In this document: one piece after another, positions 8,723 to 14,726 of the stretch
Layout: each line of letters begins with the position of its first letter
How positions within the stretch are numbered: position 1 is the stretch's first letter
Origin: a virus
Strand: one strand, 5' to 3'
Length of the DNA stretch: 20,710 nt
IMG/VR virus record: IMGVR_UViG_3300046000_003751
Span: 1 to 20,710 of that record
Program-made: the position numbers and the translations under genes
Notes under the pieces: model-generated
The model's input: the letters and a program-made list of their open reading frames with translations, nothing else
What the model was told of the DNA's origin: nothing
The model's database searches: none

Positions 8723-9257
8723 CTGGAATAAGTCGTTTGATTTAATGATCAAGAGCGAGGGTGGCTTTAGCGACGACCCCCGCGATGATGGCAACAAACT
8801 GCCAGACGGTCGCCCAGGCTCAACCATGTTGGGCGTCACGCAATACAATTGGGAAGCGTGGACAGGCCATCAGGTCACGCATGAGCAGATGAAGAAGCTT
8901 ACGCCAGAAGACGTTAGACCATTCTACAAACGGAAATTCTGGGATATATGTCGTTGCGACGAGTTACCATCACCCATTGACTATCTGGTGTTTGACATCG
9001 CGGTTAATGGTGGCCCAGGCCGTGCCGGTAAGCTATTGCAAGAGTGTGTTGGCGTGCCGGTCGATGGTGGGATTGGCCCTATCACTTTGGCTGCCGTTGC
9101 CAAACAAGACGTAAACGAATTGATCGACAAGTTCTCGGCCGCCAAAGTGGACTTCTACTTGGGTCTAAACAATCCTGTTTATGAAACAGGTTGGTTAAAC
9201 CGTGTCAAGCATGTGCGGACTGCCGCGCTTGGGATGGTGGACTCCAACCAAACTTAG
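8712..9257 (+). CDS. Endolysin, GH108 N-acetylmuramidase with C-terminal PG-binding domain
   Basis: 181 residues. The GH108 catalytic domain spans about residues 8-95. The probable catalytic Glu is E16 in KSEGGFSDDPRDDG, with TMLGVTQYNWEAWTG and FYKRKFWDICRCDELPSPID following. A peptidoglycan-binding type 3 domain begins near YLVFDIAVNGGPGRAGKLLQ and continues through the conserved VDGGIGPIT. The enzyme hydrolyses the MurNAc-GlcNAc bond of peptidoglycan. No signal peptide or SAR segment is present, so it stays cytoplasmic until a holin acts. GGAG seven bases upstream of ATG 8712 is a strong ribosome site. The last 53 bases overlap a small gene on the opposite strand. No Rz/Rz1 pair follows or is embedded in this gene. 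Confidence 0.9.
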   Translation: MQSNWNKSFDLMIKSEGGFSDDPRDDGNKLPDGRPGSTMLGVTQYNWEAWTGHQVTHEQMKKLTPEDVRPFYKRKFWDICRCDELPSPIDYLVFDIAVNGGPGRAGKLLQECVGVPVDGGIGPITLAAVAKQDVNELIDKFSAAKVDFYLGLNNPVYETGWLNRVKHVRTAALGMVDSNQT

Positions 9258-9339
9258 CCCACGTCTTAGCAACGTCTGTTGCGGCTGACGGTACATACAC
9301 CCAAGTTGGGTCGTCGATCAGGGGGCAGCGTAGTTTCAT
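9205..9339 (-). CDS. 44-residue conserved-looking small protein, antisense to the endolysin 3' end
   Basis: On the minus strand, AAGGAG sits seven bases before ATG 9339, and the frame runs 44 codons to TGA at 9205. The N-terminal sequence is MKLRCPLIDDPTWVYVPSAA, and the middle contains DVAKTWAKFGWSPP. The strong ribosome site, Trp/Pro content and my recollection of similar small phage proteins with TDVxxTWxxxGW motifs support it as real. Function is unknown; two Trp and a single Cys are the only notable residues. It is the last gene of the leftward operon, separated from the previous one by 99 bases with a hairpin, and it overlaps the endolysin tail-to-tail by 53 bases. Confidence 0.6.
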   Translation of the reverse strand: MKLRCPLIDDPTWVYVPSAATDVAKTWAKFGWSPPSQARQSAHA

Positions 9340-9402
9340 TTTTAGTCTCCTTCATACATCGGTCATAAAGATTGCACAAGGGTATGTGCTCGCACCTACA
9401 AA

Positions 9403-9425
9403 TTTTGTCCGACTCTTGGACAAAA
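9403..9425. terminator. Inverted repeat / hairpin between two minus-strand genes
   Basis: TTTTGTCC and GGACAAAA are perfect 8-bp arms around a 7-base loop. The stem lies 14 bases after the stop of the DUF6378 gene (minus strand) and upstream of the 44-aa gene. It is AT-rich and has A/T runs on both sides, so it could be a weak bidirectional terminator or attenuator, a protein-binding operator, or an mRNA stability element. Confidence 0.4.
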
Positions 9426-9438
9426 ATCTTAATCAGGA

Positions 9439-9774
9439 TCATCGGACAACTCCCTCTAGTCGATCTGCGATCAATTTAGCGTAGCCCGCAATGTCTAACC
9501 ACGAATCGGCGTAGTCAGGATCGCCATTCAGGATGCGCGCAATCTTCTGAGCAATTACCTCAAGCGCTTCCTTTTGATCGGGGGCGAGTCTTGCCCAGCC
9601 TTCTTCTTGTTTCATCATATCTTTTATCGTCTGCGACATACTGGCTAGGTCTTTAAACAGACCATAGCGTTTGCCGCGCTCCTCTAGTATGGCTTCTACG
9701 CCTTTAATTGGGTGCGCGTAGCCTTGGGCGTAATCGCGCGCTACGATGTCGGCAAGCGTTTCAATGTTCTTCAT
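9439..9774 (-). CDS. DUF6378-type phage protein
   Basis: 111 residues. The C-terminal half reads KEALEVIAQKIARILNGDPD then YADSWLDIAGYAKLIADRLE, the signature block of the DUF6378 family that is frequent in phage early or replication regions. The N-terminal half has AILEERGKRYGLFKD and SMSQTIKDMM, also typical of the family. The all-helical make-up and the DSW..IAGY pattern recall nucleotide-pyrophosphohydrolase-like helical folds, but I know of no assigned activity. ATG 9774 overlaps the preceding gene's stop as ATGA. It belongs to the leftward operon of nuclease, methyltransferase and helicase. The family call is confident from pattern memory; the function is unknown. Confidence 0.75.
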   Translation of the reverse strand: MKNIETLADIVARDYAQGYAHPIKGVEAILEERGKRYGLFKDLASMSQTIKDMMKQEEGWARLAPDQKEALEVIAQKIARILNGDPDYADSWLDIAGYAKLIADRLEGVVR

Positions 9775-9959
9775 GGCTGTCGTGCCTCATTCATAATCTC
9801 GATACGTTCGCGGTCTGCACGTAGCGCCGTATAGCGCTGGTGCAACCGCTTTAGTATAGATGAGCGCCGTGCTGTTGCGCGTTCTTCGTTCAATAGCTCT
9901 AAAACGGTTTGCTCGCTTAGGCTATGCAATTCGTTATTTAGACTGCGCCAGGTTTTCAA
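9771..9959 (-). CDS. Small basic phage protein of unknown function
   Basis: 62 residues from TTG 9959. I chose this start because GGAG lies seven bases upstream; TTG 9980 and TTG 9929 are alternatives without a ribosome site. The core LSEQTVLELLNEERATARRS then ILKRLHQRYTALRADRERIE is a helical hairpin seen in many small phage proteins (recalled). It is rich in Arg/Glu and could bind nucleic acid or a partner helix, but no motif proves this. It overlaps the upstream coiled-coil gene by 26 bases and the downstream DUF6378 gene by ATGA, so it is translationally coupled on both sides. Confidence 0.6.
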   Translation of the reverse strand: MKTWRSLNNELHSLSEQTVLELLNEERATARRSSILKRLHQRYTALRADRERIEIMNEARQP

Positions 9960-10098
9960 TTTTTTGCTCCAAGTCTGCAATGCGTGAGGTGACGTTAAAT
10001 AATGCGCGTTGAACGGCGTTAGCTTGGCGCTGCCGAATGGTTAGCTCAACCTTTGCGGCTTTCAGTTTGGCTTTGTAGAGTTCTAATCGTTTCATCAT
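9934..10098 (-). CDS. Small coiled-coil protein (54 aa)
   Basis: On the minus strand the frame from ATG 10098 (or the adjacent ATG 10095, which has AAGGA five bases upstream) encodes 53-54 residues and ends with TAA at 9934. The sequence is almost entirely charged helix: RLELYKAKLKAAKVELTIRQ at the start and SRIADLEQKIENLAQSK at the end. It overlaps the upstream 46-aa frame by 53 bases and the downstream gene by 26 bases. The ribosome site and heptad pattern support translation, while the large overlap lowers certainty. Function unknown; a coiled-coil adaptor or regulator is possible. Confidence 0.5.
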   Translation of the reverse strand: MMKRLELYKAKLKAAKVELTIRQRQANAVQRALFNVTSRIADLEQKIENLAQSK

Positions 10099-10186
10099 AT
10101 TCCTTAATCATTTGTGCAATTTCAAGTTGTTCTTGCTGGGTAATCAATCCGGTGTTTAATATCTCAATTGCTCTTTCTAGTGTCAT
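10046..10186 (-). CDS. 46-residue phage protein coupled to the helicase gene
   Basis: ATG 10186 overlaps the helicase stop as ATGA, with GGAGG seven bases upstream inside the helicase gene. The frame encodes 46 residues, TLERAIEILNTGLITQQEQL followed by EIAQMIKEYDETIRTLQSQ, ending with TGA at 10046. It is a short acidic/Gln-rich helical protein without recognisable motifs. Coupling and the strong ribosome site make it a likely gene. Its 3' third is read in another frame by the coiled-coil gene. Confidence 0.6.
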   Translation of the reverse strand: MTLERAIEILNTGLITQQEQLEIAQMIKEYDETIRTLQSQTESRKG

Positions 10187-11511
10187 TTCAACGCCTCCAT
10201 AGCGATATCAGACACGGCGCGCTTGTTGTGTAGCGCCGCCCAAATTTTCTCATCAACGGTTTTGTTGGTAAGCAACACGTACACCCACACGTCATGCTTC
10301 TGGCCCGAGCGGTGCAGACGCCCTACGGTTTGTTCGAACAATTCAAGACTCCAAGGCAGTGACAGAAAGACCATCCGGCAACCGCCGTGTTGCAAGTTAA
10401 GCCCATGTCCGGCTGACTTGGGGTGGACAAGAAGCAACTCCACCTCTCCCTTATTCCAGCGCTCGATAGCGCGGTCATCGTCAAGGGTAAGGGCGTGCTT
10501 ATAGCGGCGCTTGAGCTCGGCGAGCTCTTCCTTGTACGTGTACGCGATGATTGTGTTGGCATGTTGGTTCTCCTGTATTAGATCGTCGAGTAGTTCAAAC
10601 TTGTGGCGGCTAAACCAGATAGGCGTCTGCGTTGTCACAAACTTGCCTGGTGCTAACGGGTTGGGCTTGACTGACGTGTCGTACACAAACCCAGACGCCA
10701 TTTGTTGCAGCTTGCCTGTCACAACCGCAGCGTTCACCGCCTCGATCTGCGTATCGCCATACTGCAACACAAAATCTTTTTTCATTTGGTTGTACTCGAT
10801 CATCGGCATATCGCAGCGCAGCTCGACCGTGTGACAGGGCGCAAGCTTGTCTGCATACTCACCAGGCTCAAGCAAGTACGTTGCAGGGCGAATGACGTCC
10901 ATGACCATCTTGAGCGAGCCAGCGCGAGGCGCCCACTCGCCATACTCGGGGTTCATCAGCACAAAATACTTCTGCATAAACGCGCCCTTGCTGCGCCCAA
11001 GCAAGCTCTGGTCCACGATTTTGCATTGGCCGAACACGTCTTCTAGGCCATTCGAGGTAAACGATCCGGTCAAGCCCCAACGAATACGCATCTTGTCGAT
11101 GATCTTAAACAACGCCTTGAACCGTGCGCCTGACGGGTTCTTAAGCCTTGTCAGTTCGTCAAACACCACGCCATCAAAGTCCAATTCTTGCTTGGCTAAC
11201 CATTGCAGATTGTCGTAGTTGGTGACGACCACGTCAGCCGTAAGTGCTGCCAACCGTTGCTTGGGCGTGCCCACGGCCACCGCAATGTCAAGCTTAGGCG
11301 CCCACTTAGGGGCTTCAACCGGCCAGACGTCAGTTGCCACACGCTTAGGCGCCAACACTAGCCACCGGTGCACCACTCCCTTGTCAAGCGCGTCTTGCAT
11401 GGCGGTGAGTGTGATGGCCGTCTTACCCGCGCCCACAGGCGCTAACACCATTGCACGATCATGTTCGTACAAAAAGTCAGCCGCTTCGTTTTGGTAGGGT
11501 CTAAGATTCAA
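10183..11511 (-). CDS. SNF2-type DEAD/DEAH helicase
   Basis: 442 residues. The superfamily 2 motifs are in order: Q-like LRPYQNEA near the start, Walker A APVGAGKT (24-31), motif Ia LVLAPKRV, motif II FDELTRLKN (DE at 118-119), motif III GLTGSFTSN, and in the second RecA domain HPKSAGHGLNLQHG and motif VI QTVGRLHRSGQKHDVWVY (394 onward). GRxHRxGQ is typical of SNF2-like ATPases. Phage members usually sit with VRR-NUC, PolA and DUF2800 genes in the replication module and probably remodel DNA or protein-DNA complexes. The start is TTG 11511 with GAGG six bases upstream, overlapping the methyltransferase by 11 bases. Length is normal for the phage version, which lacks the extra domains of cellular SNF2 proteins. 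Confidence 0.9.
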   Translation of the reverse strand: MNLRPYQNEAADFLYEHDRAMVLAPVGAGKTAITLTAMQDALDKGVVHRWLVLAPKRVATDVWPVEAPKWAPKLDIAVAVGTPKQRLAALTADVVVTNYDNLQWLAKQELDFDGVVFDELTRLKNPSGARFKALFKIIDKMRIRWGLTGSFTSNGLEDVFGQCKIVDQSLLGRSKGAFMQKYFVLMNPEYGEWAPRAGSLKMVMDVIRPATYLLEPGEYADKLAPCHTVELRCDMPMIEYNQMKKDFVLQYGDTQIEAVNAAVVTGKLQQMASGFVYDTSVKPNPLAPGKFVTTQTPIWFSRHKFELLDDLIQENQHANTIIAYTYKEELAELKRRYKHALTLDDDRAIERWNKGEVELLLVHPKSAGHGLNLQHGGCRMVFLSLPWSLELFEQTVGRLHRSGQKHDVWVYVLLTNKTVDEKIWAALHNKRAVSDIAMEALK

Positions 11512-12361
11512 GATACGCCTCTATAAAGGTTTGCGCGGCTTGCGGGACGATGGCGTTGCCGTAGGCGCGCAAACGTCCCACTCTGGCGGTAGACCCATAA
11601 GCCAACGGGAATGTGCTGGGTTCAACTGGGCGCGTTTTGCCGTCGGTGCAGTCGATCCAATCGGCGGCTCCCCAGAAACCAGACGTACCGCATTGGGCAA
11701 TTCGCTGTTCTTGTGTTTCGCCGCCCCCGCTGACCCCCGACCGTCCGCTCTGAGCGGTGTCGGCCAACTCGCTAGATGCGCCTCGTCCCTTAGTTTGTAC
11801 TTGCCCGCTGTCCCTGGGCGTATCTCCATTACGCCGCCCTCCCCGTCCGACTTTTGAGGGCTGCGCCACGAAGTACAGTCTGTGTCGGATATGCGGCGCA
11901 CCGACGCCCGCAGCAGGAATACCTGCAGCCCCGACGATATAATTTTCTCTTTCCAAGTCATTTTGAACAAGATCGAGCCATCCGTGTTTAATCGCGCTTT
12001 CAACTTGTTCGCCAAAGATAACGTCAGGTCGGCACTGCTGGATAAGTTCAAACCATGCGGGCCACAAGTGTCGTTCGTCAGTGACGCCGGCGCCTGCTCC
12101 GGCAATGCTAAAGGGTTGGCAGGGGCAACTGCCTGTCCAGACAGGTCGGTCGTCTGACCATCCTGCGTTTCGCAAAGCGTGGCTCCAGACGCCGATCCCT
12201 GCGAAGAAATGGCACTGGGTATATCCTTTAAGATCGTTTGCTTTAACATCCACAATACTCCTTGTGTCTACGTCGCCTGGCGCGATATGCCCAGCCGCAA
12301 TTAGGTTACGCAACCATTCGGCGGCGTATAAATCTATTTCGTTGTAATAGTTAAGACCCAT
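11501..12361 (-). CDS. C5-cytosine DNA methyltransferase
   Basis: 286 residues. Motif I is [11 protein letters not shown] (from residue 53). Motif IV is GSCPCQPFS with catalytic C81. Motif VI is GEQVES (117-122, Gln in place of the usual Asn of ENV). Motif VIII is [12 protein letters not shown], and motif X is [10 protein letters not shown] (265-274). It transfers a methyl group from S-adenosylmethionine to cytosine C5. The Gly/Ser-rich target-recognition stretch (about 170-245) is short and of unknown specificity. Residues 1-45 form the extra N-terminal segment seen in phage Dcm-like enzymes. AAGGAG lies eleven bases before ATG 12361. There is no restriction partner, so self-protection against host restriction is the likely role. 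A second long frame runs through this gene on the same strand. Confidence 0.92.
   Translation of the reverse strand: MGLNYYNEIDLYAAEWLRNLIAAGHIAPGDVDTRSIVDVKANDLKGYTQCHFFAGIGVWSHALRNAGWSDDRPVWTGSCPCQPFSIAGAGAGVTDERHLWPAWFELIQQCRPDVIFGEQVESAIKHGWLDLVQNDLERENYIVGAAGIPAAGVGAPHIRHRLYFVAQPSKVGRGGRRNGDTPRDSGQVQTKGRGASSELADTAQSGRSGVSGGGETQEQRIAQCGTSGFWGAADWIDCTDGKTRPVEPSTFPLAYGSTARVGRLRAYGNAIVPQAAQTFIEAYLES
11521..12249 (-). CDS. Overprinted ORF inside the methyltransferase gene (+1 frame), own ribosome site
   Basis: The +1 frame of the methyltransferase gene, same strand, is open for 242 codons from ATG 12249. A consensus AAGGAG (12258-12263) lies eight bases upstream. The product starts [20 protein letters not shown] and contains [41 protein letters not shown] and C-terminal [20 protein letters not shown] followed by [10 protein letters not shown]. 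From memory this matches an unnamed family common in phage proteomes (DIPSA, LTWK, LRAS.RR.S, WLMG.PPEWD). Its APANP and CAPTATPSS blocks are the shifted readings of methyltransferase motifs IV and X, so resemblance could be a by-product of methyltransferase conservation. The correctly placed Shine-Dalgarno and length favour a real dual-coded protein. Function unknown. Confidence 0.5.
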   Translation of the reverse strand: MLKQTILKDIPSAISSQGSASGATLCETQDGQTTDLSGQAVAPANPLALPEQAPASLTNDTCGPHGLNLSSSADLTLSLANKLKARLNTDGSILFKMTWKEKIISSGLQVFLLRASVRRISDTDCTSWRSPQKSDGEGGVMEIRPGTAGKYKLRDEAHLASWPTPLRADGRGSAGAAKHKNSELPNAVRLVSGEPPIGSTAPTAKRAQLNPAHSRWLMGLPPEWDVCAPTATPSSRKPRKPL

Positions 12362-12615
12362 TGTTTTACTTGCTCCTTAGTCCATAGACAACTGTAGTTT
12401 TGTTTAAGTCTTACCATTTCCGCGGCGAATAACTTTTGGAGTGGTGAAAGCTTGCCACCCTTGGTCTTCAACTCCACGAACCACGTCTGCCCATCGGGCA
12501 GGCACGCTATTCGATCTGCGACGCCCCGATGCGATGGCGATGTGAACTTGTAAGTGATGCCACCGACCATTTCGACCGACCATTTGAAGTACGCCTCGAT
12601 TTCTGATTCACGCAT
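12334..12615 (-). CDS. VRR-NUC domain nuclease
   Basis: 93 residues from ATG 12615. The PD-(D/E)XK-type VRR-NUC core is visible: E5 region MRESEIEAYFKWSVEM, then SHRGVADRIACLPDGQTWFV and ELKTKGGKLSPLQK, with D of ADRI and E-x-K of ELKTK as the metal-site residues. Stand-alone phage VRR-NUC proteins are predicted Holliday-junction or flap nucleases. The frame stays open upstream to GTG 12663, but the added residues (NLYLTSFCFCCQILF) are read through the intergenic promoter and are not family-like. No Shine-Dalgarno precedes ATG 12615. The predicted promoter would start the mRNA at or within about one base of this ATG, making it leaderless. Overlaps the methyltransferase start by 28 bases. Confidence 0.88.
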   Translation of the reverse strand: MRESEIEAYFKWSVEMVGGITYKFTSPSHRGVADRIACLPDGQTWFVELKTKGGKLSPLQKLFAAEMVRLKQNYSCLWTKEQVKQWVLTITTK

Positions 12616-12620
12616 AAAAA

Positions 12621-12655
12621 GTATTTGACAACAAAAACAAAATGATGTCAAATAC
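12621..12655. promoter_or_regulatory. Mirror-image divergent promoter / operator palindrome
   Basis: GTATTTGACA (12621-12630) and TGTCAAATAC (12646-12655) are perfect 10-bp inverted arms around a 15-base AT-rich spacer. Each strand therefore reads TTGACA, 17 bases, TCAAAT: a consensus -35 with a 4/6 -10. The plus-strand copy points at the gene at 12680 (predicted start near 12660, AGGAG at 12667-12671). The minus-strand copy points at the VRR-NUC gene. The arms could also bind a dimeric regulator that controls both directions at once. Confidence 0.65.
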
Positions 12656-12679
12656 AAATTCACAACAGGAGACTACACT

Positions 12680-12868
12680 ATGAACACACCCGCCTTCCCC
12701 ACTTGGTCTGCTAAGGACGTCGTCCAAGGCATGACATTACGCGATTTCTTTGCCACAGCCGCCTTGCAAGGCCTTCTTGCAGTGAACCCGCCTCTTGCCC
12801 CTAAAAATGTTGTTGACGCCGCGTATGAGTACGCCGACTTGATGATGGAGCGCCGCGATGCTGCATAG
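12680..12868 (+). CDS. Small phage protein of unknown function
   Basis: 62 residues, first gene of the rightward replication operon. The sequence SAKDVVQGMTLRDFFATAAL and VVDAAYEYADLMMERRD follows a pattern (GMTLRDYFA...A...AY..AD.M...R) found in many small phage proteins near replication genes; no activity is known. AGGAG lies eight bases before ATG 12680, and the mirror promoter ends 25 bases upstream. It overlaps the DUF2800 nuclease gene by 11 bases, suggesting coupled expression. Confidence 0.75.
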   Translation: MNTPAFPTWSAKDVVQGMTLRDFFATAALQGLLAVNPPLAPKNVVDAAYEYADLMMERRDAA

Positions 12869-13949
12869 TTCAATCGTAGGCGGCTCGACCGCCAAGCGCG
12901 TCATGGCGTGCCCCGCCTCCGTTAACTTATGCGCCAAGATGCCGCCTAGACCATCTAGCGTACACGCTGACCGTGGCACGCTACTGCATGACGCAATTGC
13001 TATGCTCTTAGATGGTAAAGTCGAAAGCGTAATCGGTATGGAATACAATGGAATCATACTCACGCAGGAGCTTTACGATGACAAGATTGCCGTTGCACTT
13101 GCTGCACTTGACGAGATCGATCCTGACAAGCGTATGGAGTTTGCTGTGGAGAGCCGCGTGGGTTTTGGCAATCTCTTGCCTGGGGTGTTTGGTTCTGCTG
13201 ATCTGCTTGGCCGCATTGGTGATCGGGCCATTGTTTTGGATTGGAAGTTTGGTGATGGTGTGGTGGTTGATGCAGTAGAGAATGCCCAAGGGATGTTCTA
13301 CGCGGGCGCCGCTATGCGTACGCCTGACACGCAATGGGTGTTTGACGGCGCAACTGAAATTGAAATCATCATTGTGCAGCCCCCTATGACGCGTCGTTGG
13401 GTCACAACACCCGCACGCATTAAACAGTTTGAGGCCGAGTTAGTTGCCGCCGTTAAGCAGTCGCAAAAAGATGATGCGGCTTTCAACGCCGGTGATCATT
13501 GTCGTTGGTGTGCGGCCAAGCCCGTGTGCCCCAAGATGACAGGCGAAGTTGATCGCTTTATGAAGACAAGCTTGCAGACAATTGACGCAACTCAGATTGG
13601 TCATTACTTGCAACAAGCCGATCAGATTGAAGACTTTATTAAGTCTGTGCGTGAGATGGCGTTTACCATGCTTGAGAACGATGTCCCAGTGTCTGGCTAC
13701 AAGTTGGTTGCCAAGCGTGGCACACGTCAATGGACGAACGAAGACGACGCAATAAAATTTTTAGGTGACAAAGCTTTTGAAAGTAAGCTAATATCTGTCG
13801 CTGCTGCCGAGAAGTTGGTCGGCAAAAAGAATTTCCCGCAGGAACTAGCTGTATCGGTTTCATCGGGCAATACGCTGGCAAACGAGGATGATCCTCGCCC
13901 AGCAATCTTGAACCTCTCAAAGGTTCTATCTAAACTTAAGGTAATCTAA
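12858..13949 (+). CDS. DUF2800 family PD-(D/E)XK (Cas4/RecB-like) nuclease
   Basis: 363 residues. The nuclease core shows GSADLLGRIGDRAIVLDWKF (D115, and D128-x-K130) and the following VENAQGMFYA (QxxxY-type motif, Q144). Cys 18 (MACPAS) together with C215, C218 and C224 (HCRWCAAKPVC) is placed like the four Fe-S ligands of Cas4/AddB-type nucleases. Such phage proteins are expected to resect DNA ends during replication or recombination. The C-terminal third (about 235-363) is helical and family-typical. GGAG sits seven bases before ATG 12858. Next to it is the gene in the usual single-strand binding protein position, as in many phages that carry DUF2800, SSB and PolA in order. Confidence 0.85.
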   Translation: MLHSSIVGGSTAKRVMACPASVNLCAKMPPRPSSVHADRGTLLHDAIAMLLDGKVESVIGMEYNGIILTQELYDDKIAVALAALDEIDPDKRMEFAVESRVGFGNLLPGVFGSADLLGRIGDRAIVLDWKFGDGVVVDAVENAQGMFYAGAAMRTPDTQWVFDGATEIEIIIVQPPMTRRWVTTPARIKQFEAELVAAVKQSQKDDAAFNAGDHCRWCAAKPVCPKMTGEVDRFMKTSLQTIDATQIGHYLQQADQIEDFIKSVREMAFTMLENDVPVSGYKLVAKRGTRQWTNEDDAIKFLGDKAFESKLISVAAAEKLVGKKNFPQELAVSVSSGNTLANEDDPRPAILNLSKVLSKLKVI

Positions 13950-13950
13950 A

Positions 13951-14589
13951 ATGTCTAATATCGCAACTTTTAAATCCGCAAACCTCCCCGCTGTTTCGTC
14001 ACTCTCTCAGTCGCTTCGCGCGCTTGAGCAAGACGTGGGCACGCCTGGCTCGGTCATCATTAAGATGGACAAGACAGGCCATTGGGTATTTGGTGCAGAC
14101 CAGACCGAAGCCGAAGACGACGCTCGTTGGGCAATCAATCCTTTCTCATTTGTTCACGGCTTTATTGCTTGGGGCGAGGGTGAAGTTCTCGGCGAAAAAA
14201 TGGTGTCGGTGTCCGAGCCGTTGCCTGAGCTTGACACACCACCACCAAACGCCAAGCGCGGCTGGGAAACGCAAGTCGGTATGTCGCTTAAGTGTGTCTC
14301 CGGCGAAGACGAAGGGATGGAAGCGCGTTACACCGTGACTTCCGTCGGCGGTAAGCGTTCGGTGCAAGCGTTGGCGGTCGCCATCGCAAACCAAGTGGAC
14401 GTTGACCAAAGCAAACCTGTGCCTGTGGTGTTGCTAAAAAAGGAACATTATCAGCATAAGAGCTATGGCCGCATCTACACGCCAGTCTTTGAGATTGTCG
14501 AGTGGGTTGGCATGGACGGCGAAGTAGCAGAGCCCGCAGTAGCGGAAGCTGAAGCAGCCCCCGCACGTCGTCGTCGAGGTGCCGCATGA
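13951..14589 (+). CDS. Putative ssDNA-binding protein (by position)
   Basis: 212 residues, one base after the DUF2800 nuclease stop. It has aromatic/Gly-rich beta-strand stretches (HWVFGADQTEAEDDARWAIN, FVHGFIAWGEGEVLG) and a C-terminal domain segment HYQHKSYGRIYTPVFEIVEW. The tail is Ala/Glu-rich and ends in RRRRGAA rather than the acidic tip of bacterial SSB. I do not recognise a named domain. The slot between DUF2800 and PolA is where DUF2815-type SSBs are usually found, so an SSB role is inferred from context. AAGG nine bases before the start is a moderate ribosome site. Stop and next start overlap as ATGA. Confidence 0.55.
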   Translation: MSNIATFKSANLPAVSSLSQSLRALEQDVGTPGSVIIKMDKTGHWVFGADQTEAEDDARWAINPFSFVHGFIAWGEGEVLGEKMVSVSEPLPELDTPPPNAKRGWETQVGMSLKCVSGEDEGMEARYTVTSVGGKRSVQALAVAIANQVDVDQSKPVPVVLLKKEHYQHKSYGRIYTPVFEIVEWVGMDGEVAEPAVAEAEAAPARRRRGAA

Positions 14590-14726
14590 TTGACTTGACC
14601 CTTTCAATTGAACAAGTCAATGTAATTATGGGTATGCTTGGCCGCCAACCTTACGAACAGGTCGAAGGCCTGATCGCTGAGATTCGCGCTCAAGCTATTC
14701 CACAATTGCCAAAGACAGAAGAGTAA
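14586..14726 (+). CDS. 46-residue conserved-type phage protein
   Basis: ATG 14586 overlaps the previous stop as ATGA, with GAGG six bases upstream; TAA ends at 14726. The protein reads DLTLSIEQVNVIMGMLGRQP, then YEQVEGLIAEIRAQAIPQL. The pattern LTxEQxNxIxxxLGxxPYxxVxxLIxxIRxQ recurs in many phage genomes as a tiny all-helical protein (recalled); no function is known to me. Confidence 0.75.
   Translation: MIDLTLSIEQVNVIMGMLGRQPYEQVEGLIAEIRAQAIPQLPKTEE

Noticed and set aside
9191-9484. 97-codon plus-strand frame following the endolysin
   Set aside because: No ribosome site, Cys/Ser-rich and non-protein-like composition; it runs antisense through the well-supported 44-aa gene and the DUF6378 end.
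11531-12347. Series of plus-strand open frames opposite the methyltransferase
   Set aside because: No Shine-Dalgarno sites and no recognisable protein patterns; they reflect stop-poor codon composition in this stretch, which also tempers the overprinting claim.
12616-12663. N-terminal extension of the VRR-NUC protein from GTG 12663
   Set aside because: The added residues are read through the divergent promoter palindrome, are Phe/Cys-rich and unlike the family, whose members start close to the RESEIE segment.
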